Origin: Ralstonia pickettii DTP0602
GTDB lineage: Bacteria; Pseudomonadota; Gammaproteobacteria; Burkholderiales; Burkholderiaceae
NCBI GenBank assembly: GCA_000471925.1
Contig: CP006667.1
Location: forward strand, 1,922,001 to 1,986,000
Direction of reading: 5' to 3'
DNA: 64,000 nucleotides
Numbering within the stretch: the stretch's first letter is position 1; every line of letters starts with the position of its first letter. Shown piece by piece: positions 16,669-25,926 of this stretch. Both the position numbers and the translations under genes were made by a program. A model generated the notes under the pieces. It was not told the origin of the DNA. It worked only from the letters and a program-made list of their open reading frames with translations, and ran no database searches.

Positions 16669-17457
16669 TCAGGAGTAAGTTGCCCCGCCAGTCGCGCTCA
16701 GCGTCGCTCCGGTGATGTGACTCGCGGCACCCGACACGAGGAAAGTAGCCACCGACGCAATCTCATAGGGCTTCGCGAGGCCAAACGGCGCCTGCGAAGC
16801 GATCTTGTCGAACACCTTCTGCCGGATCGCCGTGAGTTCGCCGCCGGCAAATCGTTCATACACGGGCGTGTCCTCGACCAGCGTGACGCAAAGGGTATTG
16901 ACGCGCACCTGCGAGCGTGAGAGCTCCTTTGCCATGACCTTGGCGGCCATGATGAGCCCGCCGGAGTGGATGGCCACCGTCGTCTGTCCGGGCGTCGGAA
17001 AGCGACCGCCTTCGGACGTGACGAACAGAATGGACCCGCTCCCGCGTTCGGTCATGTGCGGCACGACCGCATGTACCGGGTTGAGCTTGATGCGAACCGT
17101 CCTGGCGACCTGGTCCGCGATGGCGTTCGGCTCGACCTGGCCGATCACGCCTTGTGCGGCGGGCGGAGCGCCGGCGCTGGCTACGAGGATGTCCACCTTG
17201 CCGAACGCGTCGACCACGTGATTGGCCAGACCCATTGCCTGTCCGGCGTCCTCGATGTCGGCCGCAACAAAGGCACCTTGTCCGCCCGATGACTGGATGG
17301 ATTCGATCAAGGCCGCGCCGGCGGCCTGGTTGCGGCCGGTCGCGACGACGAACACGCCTTCCTGTGCCAGTCGGATCGCGATGGCCTTGCCCAATCCAGC
17401 CGTCGCGCCTGTGACGATGGCGACCTTTTTCTGCTGGTTATCCGCTCGTTGTGTCAT
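16669..17457 (-). CDS. SDR-family protein lacking the catalytic Tyr and Lys
   Basis: 262 residues from MTQRADNQQKKVAIVTGATA, with aaagg seven bases upstream; an earlier ATG at 17502 overlaps the previous stop by 4 bases but has no ribosome-binding site. The Rossmann glycine motif TGATAGLGKA and the NAG-type strand (VASAGAP) are present, as is the catalytic serine (ILFVTSEGG). Thirteen residues after that Ser, where SDRs have YxxxK, the sequence is VAIHSGG: Val replaces Tyr and Ser replaces Lys. The fold and cofactor site look intact, so it may be a binding protein, an atypical lyase or a dead paralog. It lies directly after the CoA-transferase gene in the same operon. Confidence 0.85.
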   Translation of the reverse strand: MTQRADNQQKKVAIVTGATAGLGKAIAIRLAQEGVFVVATGRNQAAGAALIESIQSSGGQGAFVAADIEDAGQAMGLANHVVDAFGKVDILVASAGAPPAAQGVIGQVEPNAIADQVARTVRIKLNPVHAVVPHMTERGSGSILFVTSEGGRFPTPGQTTVAIHSGGLIMAAKVMAKELSRSQVRVNTLCVTLVEDTPVYERFAGGELTAIRQKVFDKIASQAPFGLAKPYEIASVATFLVSGAASHITGATLSATGGATYS

Positions 17458-17498
17458 ATCGGCCTTTTGATAAGTGGTTGCATGCCTGCCGACAAGAA

Positions 17499-18761
17499 TC
17501 ATCTAGAGGATTCACTGGAGGCACGGGATGACTTCGCAGCCCCGAAGGCGCCCGCCGATTCCAGCCGCGCAATCTCAGCGGAACAGAGGCCGAGTTCCTT
17601 TTCCAGCACCGCAACGCGATGCTCGCCAAGTCGCGGCAGGCGCAATTGTTCCTGCCCGGTGCGGAAGCGGGACGGATCGGCCGGCAGGCGAAGGGTGCCG
17701 CCCAGGCCGTCGTCGACTTCCTGCAGCGCGCCACGCTGGCGCAGATACTCGTCATTGAGCACCTCGTTCATGCTGAGCACTGCCGCAACGGGGACATCGG
17801 CCTCGTTCAGCTTTGTTGTGATCTCCGCGCGCGTATGTGCGCGGGTAAAAGTCTCCGTGATGGCATTTACCTCGTCGTGGCGCTTCGCGCGCTCAACGTA
17901 AGTCGCGTAGCGATCGTCGGTTCCCAGCTCGGGACGTCCCATCGCAACGCAAAGGCGGCGCCAGAAATCGTCGCGATTGACGCCGATGTTGATGAAGCCG
18001 TCCGATGCGGGGAACGCGCCGTATGGCACGCCGTGAAAATCGTTGGAGCCGGCGAACGCGGACAGGGCGGCGTCGGCAATCTGCACACGTGCCAGTGCCA
18101 CCGAAACCATGGGAAGCGTGCATTCGATCAGGCCAAGGTCGAGGATTCGGCCCATGCCGTGACGCTCCTGATTGCGCAACGCCAGCAGAATCGCCCCATG
18201 CGCGGTCATGCCGGCGAGGATGTCGCCGAGCGCGAACCCGCACCAAACGGGATTGCCAGCATGGTCGCGTGTCAGACCGGTGGCACCGGTCATGGCTTCG
18301 GCCACGAGGGCGAGGCCGGCACGATCTGCAAATTCGCCAGCATCCTCCATCCCGAATCCCGAAATGCAGGCGATCACGAGCCGTGGATAGCGCTTATGCA
18401 GAGTCTCCGGATGAATGCCAAGTCGCTCCAGCGCTGCGGCGCGCATATTGGTGATGAGCACGTTTGCGGATTCCAGCAGGCAGTGCACGACCTTCAATCC
18501 TTCAGCGTTCTTCAGATCGAGCGCAATGCTTTGCTTGCCCCGGTTGAGTGCGCCGTAATGGGCCGAGACGGTGTGACCGTGCGCGTCCTCGCGCAGAGGA
18601 GCGCGCGATCGGGACAGTTCGCCGCCGGGGGGCTCCACCTTGATCACCTGTGCACCTTCTTCGGCGAGGAGTTGGCCGCAATACGGGCCAGCGATGAGAT
18701 GCGTCAGCTCGATGACCTTGATGCCTTGCAGCGGCGGTGGCATGGATTTATCGTGGTTCAT
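17499..18761 (-). CDS. class III (CaiB/BaiF-type) acyl-CoA transferase
   Basis: 420 residues. Marks are LQGIKVIELTHLIAGPYCGQ, EEGAQVIKVEPPGGE, YGALNRGKQSIALDL and CGFALGDILAGMTA, in which the Asp after GFALG is the expected nucleophile forming an aspartyl-CoA anhydride. These enzymes move CoA between carboxylic acids, activating the substrate without ATP. It heads an operon with the atypical SDR (start codons within a few bases of the stop). The adjacent outer-membrane porin and the acyl-CoA dehydrogenase operon suggest it activates the acid that this block degrades (inference). Confidence 0.93.
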   Translation of the reverse strand: MNHDKSMPPPLQGIKVIELTHLIAGPYCGQLLAEEGAQVIKVEPPGGELSRSRAPLREDAHGHTVSAHYGALNRGKQSIALDLKNAEGLKVVHCLLESANVLITNMRAAALERLGIHPETLHKRYPRLVIACISGFGMEDAGEFADRAGLALVAEAMTGATGLTRDHAGNPVWCGFALGDILAGMTAHGAILLALRNQERHGMGRILDLGLIECTLPMVSVALARVQIADAALSAFAGSNDFHGVPYGAFPASDGFINIGVNRDDFWRRLCVAMGRPELGTDDRYATYVERAKRHDEVNAITETFTRAHTRAEITTKLNEADVPVAAVLSMNEVLNDEYLRQRGALQEVDDGLGGTLRLPADPSRFRTGQEQLRLPRLGEHRVAVLEKELGLCSAEIARLESAGAFGAAKSSRASSESSR

Positions 18762-18930
18762 GTCTGGGACCTGGAAAGAAAGGGGTAAGGGCAGTTTCGT
18801 GGCTGCCCAGTTTGGTGTCGAGTTGGAAATCTTGGGGGGATTGGTAAGACGCGCTAACCGCCCGGAGCGCAGAGGCGGGGCTGCGGACGGCGGTCAAGCG
18901 AGAGCTGACGGCATTGCGCCGCCAGCCCGG

Positions 18931-20025
18931 TCAGAACTTGTGGCGCAAACCGATGACGGTGCCGAACTGGTTGGCCCCGCCCATGACCGTGCCGAAGCCA
19001 ACGCTGCCCGCGCCGAGGCCGAGAGACGACCCGTTGCGGTTCTTCGTATAGCCAATCGTGAGGTAGGCGTCGGTGCGCTTTGAGAAAGCGTAGTCAGCCG
19101 ATGCCACGAAAAGCCAGGGATCGGCGTTGGTACCTGCGAAGTCCTGGTAGTAAGCCCCGGCATTGAGCGTCAGCGACGCTACCGCCTGCCAACGCGCCCC
19201 GGCCCACCAGAGATTGGAGCGTTGGGTTGCCTGACCAACGGGTGCTCCTGGCAACAGTGCGCCGTCGTACGCCTTCGCCCAACGGTAGCCCGTATAGATC
19301 GTGACGCTTCCGACGGAGTAGGTTCCGGCAACGACCGCCCGCCGCGTGGTTGCGTCCGGCGTGGAGGTCGTGGTGCCGGTGTTGATTTCGTCATACGCCG
19401 TAGCGAGGCTAAAGCCTCCGGAAGAGTAGGTCAGATTGCCGCCGAACTCGCGTCCGATCTTTGCTTCCCCCGGGATTTCGCTCCCATTGACCCTGGTGCT
19501 GTCCGAACCAAAGCTGTACATCGCCGATGCCTTGAGACCGCCGAACTGACCAACATATTTGGCAGTGTTATCGGCGCGCGATGCCAGCGCGATGTCCTGC
19601 ACAAGCAAGGAGTATCTCGGAGCGAGACCGATTGGGTCGATCTCCCCTGCGATATCGAAGAGTGGGTTGTTTTGCCTGCCCAGCAGAAATGTTCCCCACC
19701 GTCCCCGCAGGCCCACATATGCGCTCCGCCCGAAAAGTCGTCCCCCTTGCGCGGAGCGCGCAGTATCGGATTCGAAGCCACTTTCGAGGACAAACAGAGC
19801 CTTCAGGTTGCTGCCCAGGTCCTCAATGCCGCGCAGCCCCCAACGTGAGCCCGAGAGGTTACCTGGCGTCATGCGAACGACGTCATGTCCGCCATTGGGC
19901 TGATGGTTGGCGTACTCAATGCCAGCATCTACCACACCATATAGCGTAATGTTGGATTGACCGTAGGCAGCGGAAGAGCAGATCACTGCGGCGGATACGG
20001 CCGACAGCTTCAGTCGGGACATCAT
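18931..20025 (-). CDS. Gram-negative trimeric porin (OmpC/Omp32-like)
   Basis: About 364 residues from MMSRLKLSAVSAAVICSS, with acaggagaaag just upstream, so the open frame's earlier ATG at 20139 is not used. A Sec signal ends at AYGQ, then the mature protein opens with SNITLYGVVDAGIEYA, the standard first strand of beta-proteobacterial porins. It contains GSRWGLRGIEDLGSNLKALF (constriction-loop region) and ends in IGLRHKF, whose terminal Phe is the beta-barrel assembly signal. It forms a diffusion channel in the outer membrane, probably for the acids used by this block. Confidence 0.95.
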   Translation of the reverse strand: MMSRLKLSAVSAAVICSSAAYGQSNITLYGVVDAGIEYANHQPNGGHDVVRMTPGNLSGSRWGLRGIEDLGSNLKALFVLESGFESDTARSAQGGRLFGRSAYVGLRGRWGTFLLGRQNNPLFDIAGEIDPIGLAPRYSLLVQDIALASRADNTAKYVGQFGGLKASAMYSFGSDSTRVNGSEIPGEAKIGREFGGNLTYSSGGFSLATAYDEINTGTTTSTPDATTRRAVVAGTYSVGSVTIYTGYRWAKAYDGALLPGAPVGQATQRSNLWWAGARWQAVASLTLNAGAYYQDFAGTNADPWLFVASADYAFSKRTDAYLTIGYTKNRNGSSLGLGAGSVGFGTVMGGANQFGTVIGLRHKF

Positions 20026-20683
20026 TCTTTCTCCTGTGTTTATGTGGCTTATCGTCTCGACGAGGAATATTTCATTCCGTTTTGATTCGGCATATGCGTT
20101 CTGCATGGCGACTCGGAGGCCCGTCGATGTCATCATCACGCCGCGGCATCAGGTGTCTGCGAGACACGTACACCGATGTGCCAGGCGTCAGCCTGCGAAA
20201 GTTCCTTCAGCCGGCGCAGTGGCTTCAACAGCAAGTGCCATGCCTGAGATTGATCAAGACAGAGTGGGAGGCTGCGATTCGGCCATGCGCAGCGTGGCTC
20301 CGGATGAAGGCGCGCTTGCGCTGCCTGCTGATGCGATGTCGAAGCGGTGTCTTTCCTGTGTTTATGAAAGACGGATTGTTGGTGTGGGCGACAGTAAGGC
20401 CGCAATGTCAGATTGGCTTATTCATGGCAAGCGCGCTTCCGTGTCGCCCTTGCACAGCGAACAAAAATGATCGCCTAAACGGTGGACGCCCCCGTCAGAG
20501 GTTTGACGGTTAGCGCAGCTTACAGGCTGGGCTAGAAAAGACGACGCGACAAAGGTTAGCCCTATCGCCAAGAATCAATAAAACGCAACTGACCCGAAAC
20601 GCTGGATTGCGTTCGCGATTGGCGCCAATACCACCAGCTATGCTGGAGATCACCGCGAGTGATCCTTCGTAAAGGAATATCCG
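20026..20683. other. 658-bp gap without a recognisable gene
   Basis: Several open frames up to 144 codons exist on both strands, but none has a ribosome-binding site, family marks or convincing codon bias. The left end holds the porin promoter. The stretch has a mixed, lower-GC composition and may be old debris. No insertion-sequence end was recognised. Confidence 0.4.
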
Positions 20684-21649
20684 ATGCGACTATCAATCTC
20701 TGGCCCGATGCTGCTGGCCTCGCTGATTGCCTTGCCCATTGCTGGAGCGAATGCGAAGGAGGAGGGGCGCCCTCCGCTAAGGCTTGTCGTGCCATACGCG
20801 GCCGGAGGCACGACTGACTACGTCGCCCGGCTTCTGCAGAAGCCGCTTGGCGAACTATTGAACCAGCCGGTCATCGTGGAAAACAAGCCTGGCGCGGCCG
20901 GGGCGATCGGTACGGACTACGTTGCGAAGGCTTCGGCTGATGGAAACACCATCCTGTTCGGCAACCAGGGACCGAACGCGATCGTTCCATCCCTGAGAAG
21001 AACGCCTTACGATGCGCTGCGGGACCTTCAACCGCTAACGACAATCGCCTTCATGCCATTGGTATTGATGGTATCGGCAGAGAAGGGTCCCAAAACGCTA
21101 AAGGCTTTTATGGAGCAAGCGCGTCAGCCGGATGCTAGCGTCAACTACGGTTCATCAGGGATTGGCTCGCTTGCGCACCTGACGGGAGTCGAGTTTTCCC
21201 GCCTCGGCAAGCTTGACATGACGCACATTCCTTATCAGGGCGGATCGCTGGTCGCCAGAGGCTTGCTTCAGGGAGACATCCAGTGCAGCTTCGTGAGCGC
21301 GATTGAATCTGTAGCACTGGTGCAATCGGGAAAGATGCGATTCCTCGGCGTAGCGGCACGCCAGCGCATGGCCTCGCTACCCGAGGTCCCGGCGATTGCC
21401 GAAGATTTGCCGAGATTTGAAAGCGTCTTGTGGTTTGCGGCGTTCGCGCCCAGAGGCACCAGCGACGTCGATGCGAGGCGGCTTCGCGGCGCCCTGGTCA
21501 AGGCGGTAGAGCGTCCGGAGTTCCGCAAGTACCTTGCGGACCATCACGCGGAAGCCAGGGCCAGTACACCGGAAGAACTGACGCAGCTTATCCGGAAGGA
21601 CATGGCGCATTGGGGCGGCGTGGCCCGTACGGCCAAGATTCCCATGTAA
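20684..21649 (+). CDS. Bug-family periplasmic solute receptor (Sec-type signal)
   Basis: 321 residues. Unlike the other Bug proteins here, its signal (MRLSISGPMLLASLIALPIA, cleaved near ANA) has no twin arginines and looks Sec-dependent. Landmarks are PLRLVVPYAAGGTTDYVARL, VIVENKPGAAGAIGTDYVAK and ADGNTILFGNQGPNAI, with the end PRGTSDVDARRLRGALVKA. A remnant of another Bug gene follows 90 bp downstream on the same strand. No regulator is adjacent; gap upstream is 658 bp. Ligand unknown. Confidence 0.93.
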   Translation: MRLSISGPMLLASLIALPIAGANAKEEGRPPLRLVVPYAAGGTTDYVARLLQKPLGELLNQPVIVENKPGAAGAIGTDYVAKASADGNTILFGNQGPNAIVPSLRRTPYDALRDLQPLTTIAFMPLVLMVSAEKGPKTLKAFMEQARQPDASVNYGSSGIGSLAHLTGVEFSRLGKLDMTHIPYQGGSLVARGLLQGDIQCSFVSAIESVALVQSGKMRFLGVAARQRMASLPEVPAIAEDLPRFESVLWFAAFAPRGTSDVDARRLRGALVKAVERPEFRKYLADHHAEARASTPEELTQLIRKDMAHWGGVARTAKIPM

Positions 21650-21739
21650 TGCCGGAGGAGGTCGAATCCTTTCCGGAGTTATTTCCCGACGCAACGGACG
21701 CTGACGTAAATCGAAGCAATCTACACTTCACGGCTACCG

Positions 21740-22012
21740 ACGTGGGCGGACGAACGCATATCCGACCCGATCTGCGGCAACCTGGCCGTCAATATGCTGC
21801 TGGGCCCCGCGGGGCTGCCTGCCGACATCGTCAACAGCCTCGCCACGCTGGTGCGGCAGTCGGTCACGGAATCGGAGGCCGTCAGGAATGTGCGGGAGCA
21901 GCTTGGCAGCCAAGACACGCCATTGACCGGCGAAGCCCTGCAGCGCTTCATCGCGCGCACGGGGTCGATCTATCAGGCCATGATCAGGACGGTAGGGCTC
22001 AAAATGGAATGA
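21740..22012 (+). pseudogene. C-terminal remnant of a Bug-family receptor gene
   Basis: An open frame that reads GPAGLPADIVNSLATLVRQS and ends IYQAMIRTVGLKME, matching the last ~75 residues of Bug receptors (compare FAPAGIPDGVRKTVADGI at 2369). Nothing upstream in any frame continues into the N-terminal two thirds, so the gene is truncated. Start given is approximate; the first ATG in frame is at 21794. It probably marks a deletion between two tandem Bug genes. Confidence 0.75.
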
Positions 22013-22106
22013 TGGCCGCGCTGAAACCGGGCGCGCTCATGGCGCGTACCGGTCCACGGCAAAAGTTCTGGGCCGAGGCCCGGCAGTGCCGCGAAACGAC
22101 CGACGT

Positions 22107-22727
22107 TCAGTGCATGGACGCGTTCGCTTCGCTGTCGATCTGCTTGCGCAAGGTTGCAAAGCGCTTCTCCACATTGGCGCCAAATAGGGGATCGGCACTG
22201 GCCCAATCGATCGCGGCGACCTCCGCCCAGTCCGCTTCGGTCAGGAACCGGGCGGCACGCGGCATGACCTGTTTCTCCTCGGTGGACAGATGGTTACGGT
22301 AGTACACCAGGTACATGGCCGCGGCCGCTTCCAGTGCCGTTCGCGAAGTGACCACTTCGCTCTGGGCTTCGCGCAGGCGATTGAGCAATTCCGCGCCGAC
22401 CGTGGCGATCACGCGATGTTCCTGCAGTAACCGGCTGATGATGATCCGTGTGCCGGGATCCCGTTCCACGAGCAGCGCGTAGGCAACATCCTCGCGGGGA
22501 TGGTGCACGCAATCGCCATAGTTGCGCATGTAATGGATGATCGTGGCCATCAGGCCGTAGTCTGGCTGCTCGCCCTGATGGAAAGTGCTGACCTGCTGTT
22601 CTAGCAGGTCGAGCAGTGAGGCGAAATGGACATGGTCGGTATGCCAGGCGGCAAGCGGTGACGGGCTGGGGGAGGAAATCGCGTCGGAAGGTGAAGTCGG
22701 CAGCGAGGTGACGAGCGGGGTGGCCAT
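22107..22727 (-). CDS. hemerythrin-domain protein
   Basis: 206 residues from MATPLVTSLPTSPSDAISSP, with ccaggagggc immediately upstream, which decides the start over an ATG 31 codons earlier. After a ~25-residue Ser/Pro-rich leader comes a four-helix hemerythrin domain with the expected iron ligands: HTDHVHFASLLDLLE, YGDCVHHPREDVAYALL, LQEHRVIATVGAEL and YRNHLSTEEKQVMPRA. Such proteins bind O2 or NO at a di-iron site or repair iron centres. No clear functional link to its neighbours, which are a Bug fragment and recombinase debris. Confidence 0.9.
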   Translation of the reverse strand: MATPLVTSLPTSPSDAISSPSPSPLAAWHTDHVHFASLLDLLEQQVSTFHQGEQPDYGLMATIIHYMRNYGDCVHHPREDVAYALLVERDPGTRIIISRLLQEHRVIATVGAELLNRLREAQSEVVTSRTALEAAAAMYLVYYRNHLSTEEKQVMPRAARFLTEADWAEVAAIDWASADPLFGANVEKRFATLRKQIDSEANASMH

Positions 22728-22863
22728 GGCGCCCTCCTGGGAAGCTGGGCAAGCAGATCGTTGAGTCCGATGCGAATTGGGACTCGCGGGGCTCTCATTG
22801 ACACAGTAGTTGCCCTGCACGATTTGCGTCTGACGCAGATCAAAGCGGCGCCACCTTTCAGGA

Positions 22864-23349
22864 TCATGTGCAGCGGGCCGCGTGCAGCCTTTCCCGGCCT
22901 ATCTCAGTCCGCATCGCCGTGACGGTGTCTTTGTCCGTCTCAGGCAGGTCGTGGCTCGGATAGCGGGTGATGCGCGCCTGGGTCGGGGCGCGCCGGCGGC
23001 GGGCGAGGGCGAGCGGGTTGCCGGCCAGGTAGCCCGCCTCGGTCACCCAGGCGAACAGGGCGTTCAGGATCCGCAACGCAGCGTGCCTCCGTTGCCCGCA
23101 TGTACCCAGGGTGCTACCGGTGATTCATGAGCGGTGGGGTTCGAACAGCGCGTTCAGGATCACCATGGCCTGGCGCACGCTACCGGGCGATAGCGGCCCG
23201 GCAAACGGGCGCCAGTCAGGATGGCTGGGAGACGACGGCCGCTCCCCGCTACAAGATCCTCCACGCCAGCGAGGCTTGTCACACAAAGTGCGGAAGACCC
23301 AATTTACATCGCCGCTCCGTGGCGACCAAAGACAGACGGCAAAGCCCAC
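22864..23349 (-). pseudogene. decayed tyrosine-recombinase (phage-type integrase) fragments
   Basis: Two overlapping pieces of the SAM-like core-binding region in different frames. One (23125-23349) contains WRPFAGPLSPGSVRQAMVIL followed by NALFEPHRS and a stop. The other (22864-23076) repeats the join as RILNALFAWVTEAGYLAGNP and continues LALARRRRAPTQARITRY. The NALF segment thus occurs twice about 85 bp apart, so a duplication and frameshift broke the gene. No catalytic domain is present here. A C-terminal fragment of the same kind of recombinase lies at 32768-33268. Confidence 0.7.
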
Positions 23350-23382
23350 TCATCGCTCTGAACGTACCGCTCAGAGCGATGA
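23350..23382. terminator. 12-bp perfect inverted repeat after the VOC gene
   Basis: Arms TCATCGCTCTGA and TCAGAGCGATGA with a nine-base loop, 13 bases beyond the stop of the minus-strand VOC gene. A stable hairpin that could end the nine-gene transcript, though only a weak T-tract follows on the minus strand. Confidence 0.5.
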
Positions 23383-23394
23383 CACACTTATAGG

Positions 23395-23775
23395 TTACGC
23401 TGGATCGAAACAATAGGTACAAATCTTGTTGCCATCGGGGTCCCGCACATATGCCGCGTATGAGGTGGGGGTGAAGTTCCGGGGACCTGGCGCACCTTCA
23501 TCCCGGGCGCCCAGGCTGATTGCGGCTTCATGGAAGGCATGGACCGCTGAGCGATTGGGGGCGGAAAAGCTAATGGTCCCACCGTTGGCATACGTGGATG
23601 GCAGGCCGTTCCCCGGCTTGGTGACCATGAATTCCGGGCTGTCTACACCCCATAGCGAGGCCGTGTCCAGATTCATGACGCGGCTGATGCCAAGTGCACC
23701 GAGAACGCCATCATAGAATGCGCGAGCACGCTCCAGGTCGTTGGTGCCTACAACAATATGGGAAAAGATTGCCAT
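23395..23775 (-). CDS. VOC-family (glyoxalase/bleomycin-resistance fold) protein
   Basis: 126 residues from MAIFSHIVVGTNDLERARAF, with aaaggagtttgaac before it, which fixes the start. The single beta-alpha-beta-beta-beta pair module opens with HIVVGTNDLERARAFYDGVL and closes with AYVRDPDGNKICTYCF, where the His and the C-terminal region would supply metal ligands. Members are glyoxalases, ring-cleavage dioxygenases or epimerases. It is the last gene of the demethylase/formaldehyde cluster. Function there is unknown. Confidence 0.88.
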   Translation of the reverse strand: MAIFSHIVVGTNDLERARAFYDGVLGALGISRVMNLDTASLWGVDSPEFMVTKPGNGLPSTYANGGTISFSAPNRSAVHAFHEAAISLGARDEGAPGPRNFTPTSYAAYVRDPDGNKICTYCFDPA

Positions 23776-23856
23776 GTTCAAACTCCTTTGTGGGTAGAAA
23801 AAGAGTGGACACAATGCGCTATCAAGCATCAGTTGCCGCGCATTGGTCGGGTGTCG

Positions 23857-24774
23857 CTAAGCCGGCATCAACGTGTCCCGAACTTGAGCATTCCAACTAG
23901 CAGCGCTGGTCAACAACGGGCGGCGGCATCCATTCAGGATGCTTCCATGGAAACGTACGTGATCCTCGATGAATGAAGCGATGAAGTAATAGCCATGGTC
24001 GTAGCCTTCATGTCGCCGGAGAATGAGTAACTGACCAATAGCGGCACAAGCCTCTGCAAACGCGTCGGGGAGAAGTTGTTCGTGGAGAAATTGATCCGAT
24101 AGTCCTTGATCAATCAGGATTCCGTCCACGAAGGGAGGGTGAATCTGCTTCAGCATCAGCGAGGTGGCATCATGATCCGCCCAAACGCTTTTGGTATCGC
24201 CGAGGTAGCCGGTGAAAGCCTTCTGGCCCCACGGGCAGCGCGAGGGCGCGGCGATCGGCGCAAACGCGGACACCGAACAGAAACGCTGCGGATGGCGCTG
24301 TGCCAGCACCAGCGCGCCGTGCCCGCCCATGGAATGCCCGAAGATGCCGACGCGGCTGGCATCGCCAGGCAGCGCAGTGGTGACCAGCCCGAACAACTCC
24401 TCCGCAACGTAGCTCTCCATGCGCCAGTGGTTGCTCCAAGGCGCCTCGGTGGCGTCGAGGTAGAAGCCGGCACCCACGCCGAAGTCCCAAGCATCGGCCT
24501 CACCCGGCACACCCGCGCCGCGCGGGCTGGTGTCGGGCGCCACCAGCATCAGCCCGTGCTCGGCGGCAAAGCGCTGCGCGCCGGCCTTGATCATGACAGT
24601 CTCTTCGGTGCAGGTCAGCCCGGCCAGGTAGAACAGCACCGGCACCTTGGCGCCGCCCTGCGCCTGCGGCGGCAGAAACACCGAGAATTTCATCGGCAAG
24701 CCGATGATGGCGGAGTCATGCCGGTAGAAGCGCTGCACACCGCCGTGGCAGCCGTGTTGCGAGATCAGTTCCAT
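23857..24774 (-). CDS. fghA: S-formylglutathione hydrolase
   Basis: 305 residues, esterase-D family. Marks are LFYLAGLTCTEETVMIKAGA, the nucleophile elbow FGHSMGGHGAL and YDHGYYFIASFIEDHVRFH with the catalytic His. It hydrolyses S-formylglutathione to formate and glutathione, the second step of formaldehyde oxidation. It begins 10 bp after the stop of the dehydrogenase gene, so the two are co-transcribed. The family usually ends about where FIEDH occurs; here ~28 extra residues follow, which suggests the original stop was lost at a recombination junction next to the VOC gene. Confidence 0.95.
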   Translation of the reverse strand: MELISQHGCHGGVQRFYRHDSAIIGLPMKFSVFLPPQAQGGAKVPVLFYLAGLTCTEETVMIKAGAQRFAAEHGLMLVAPDTSPRGAGVPGEADAWDFGVGAGFYLDATEAPWSNHWRMESYVAEELFGLVTTALPGDASRVGIFGHSMGGHGALVLAQRHPQRFCSVSAFAPIAAPSRCPWGQKAFTGYLGDTKSVWADHDATSLMLKQIHPPFVDGILIDQGLSDQFLHEQLLPDAFAEACAAIGQLLILRRHEGYDHGYYFIASFIEDHVRFHGSILNGCRRPLLTSAASWNAQVRDTLMPA

Positions 24775-24784
24775 GGCGAGCGCC

Positions 24785-25891
24785 TCAGTACAGCACCACC
24801 GAGCGGATCGACTCGCCGCGCTTCATCAGGTCGAAGCCTTCGTTGATGCGCTCCAGCGGCAGCGTGTGCGTGATCAAGTCGTCGATATTGAGCTTGCCCT
24901 CCATGTACCAGTCGACGATCTTCGGCACGTCGGTGCGGCCGCGCGCGCCACCGAAGGCCGAGCCTTTCCACTCGCGGCCCGTTACCAGCTGGAACGGGCG
25001 CGTCGAGATCTCGGCGCCGGCCTCGGCCACGCCGATGATGATCGACTTGCCCCAGCCCTTGTGGCAGCACTCCAGCGCCTGGCGCATGACCTGCGTGTTG
25101 CCGATGCATTCGAATGAGTAGTCCGCGCCGCCGTCGGTCAGCTGGATGATGTGGTCGACGACGTTCTCCACTTCCTTCGGGTTGACGAAATGTGTCATGC
25201 CGAACTTGCGCGCCATCGCCTCGCGCGCCGGGTTCAGGTCCACGCCGATGATCTTGTCGGCGCCGACCATTTTCGCGGCCTGGATCACGTTCAGGCCGAT
25301 GCCGCCCAGGCCGAACACCACCACGTTGGCACCGACCTCCACCTTGGCGGTGAACAGCACCGCGCCCACGCCGGTGGTCACGCCGCAGCCGATGTAGCAG
25401 ACCTTGTCGAAGGGCGCATCCGGGCGGATCTTGGCCAGCGCGATCTCCGGCACCACGATGTGGTTGGCGAAGGTCGAGGTACCCATGTAGTGGAAGATCG
25501 GCTTGCCGTCGATCGAGAAGCGCGAGGTGCCGTCCGGCATCAGGCCCTTGCCCTGCGTGGCGCGGATCGCCTGGCACAGGTTGGTCTTGCGCGACAGGCA
25601 GAACTTGCACTGGCGACATTCCGGCGTGTACAGGGGAATCACATGGTCGCCCGGCTTCAGCGAGGTCACGCCGGGGCCGACGTCGGTGACGATGCCGGCG
25701 CCTTCATGCCCCAGGATCGCCGGAAAGATGCCTTCCGGATCGGCGCCTGACAGCGTGTAGTAATCGGTATGGCAGATGCCGGTGGCCTTCATTTCCACCA
25801 GCACTTCCCCGGCGCGCGGACCGTCCAGGTCCACGTCTTCGATGGTCAGCGGGGCACCGGCTTCCCAGGCGATTGCAGCTTTCGTCTTCAT
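24785..25891 (-). CDS. frmA: S-(hydroxymethyl)glutathione dehydrogenase (class III alcohol dehydrogenase)
   Basis: 368 residues, the exact family length. Marks are ATGICHTDYYTLSGADPEG with the catalytic-zinc Cys, the structural-zinc loop ECRQCKFCLSRKTNLC, the NAD fold GLGGIGLNVIQAAKM and ISTRPFQLVTGREWKGSAFG. It oxidises the spontaneous adduct of formaldehyde and glutathione to S-formylglutathione with NAD. With the hydrolase directly downstream it gives complete formaldehyde detoxification. Its place in a Rieske-demethylase cluster is informative: the upstream oxygenase probably releases formaldehyde. Confidence 0.97.
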   Translation of the reverse strand: MKTKAAIAWEAGAPLTIEDVDLDGPRAGEVLVEMKATGICHTDYYTLSGADPEGIFPAILGHEGAGIVTDVGPGVTSLKPGDHVIPLYTPECRQCKFCLSRKTNLCQAIRATQGKGLMPDGTSRFSIDGKPIFHYMGTSTFANHIVVPEIALAKIRPDAPFDKVCYIGCGVTTGVGAVLFTAKVEVGANVVVFGLGGIGLNVIQAAKMVGADKIIGVDLNPAREAMARKFGMTHFVNPKEVENVVDHIIQLTDGGADYSFECIGNTQVMRQALECCHKGWGKSIIIGVAEAGAEISTRPFQLVTGREWKGSAFGGARGRTDVPKIVDWYMEGKLNIDDLITHTLPLERINEGFDLMKRGESIRSVVLY

Positions 25892-25926
25892 AGTAGGCGC
25901 GTCTATAGTGTCAAAGTGAGTAAGGT

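Noticed and set aside
20082-20513. 143-codon plus-strand frame in the gap before the Bug gene
   Set aside because: No ribosome-binding site, no signal or domain, and competing frames of equal length overlap it; treated as non-coding.
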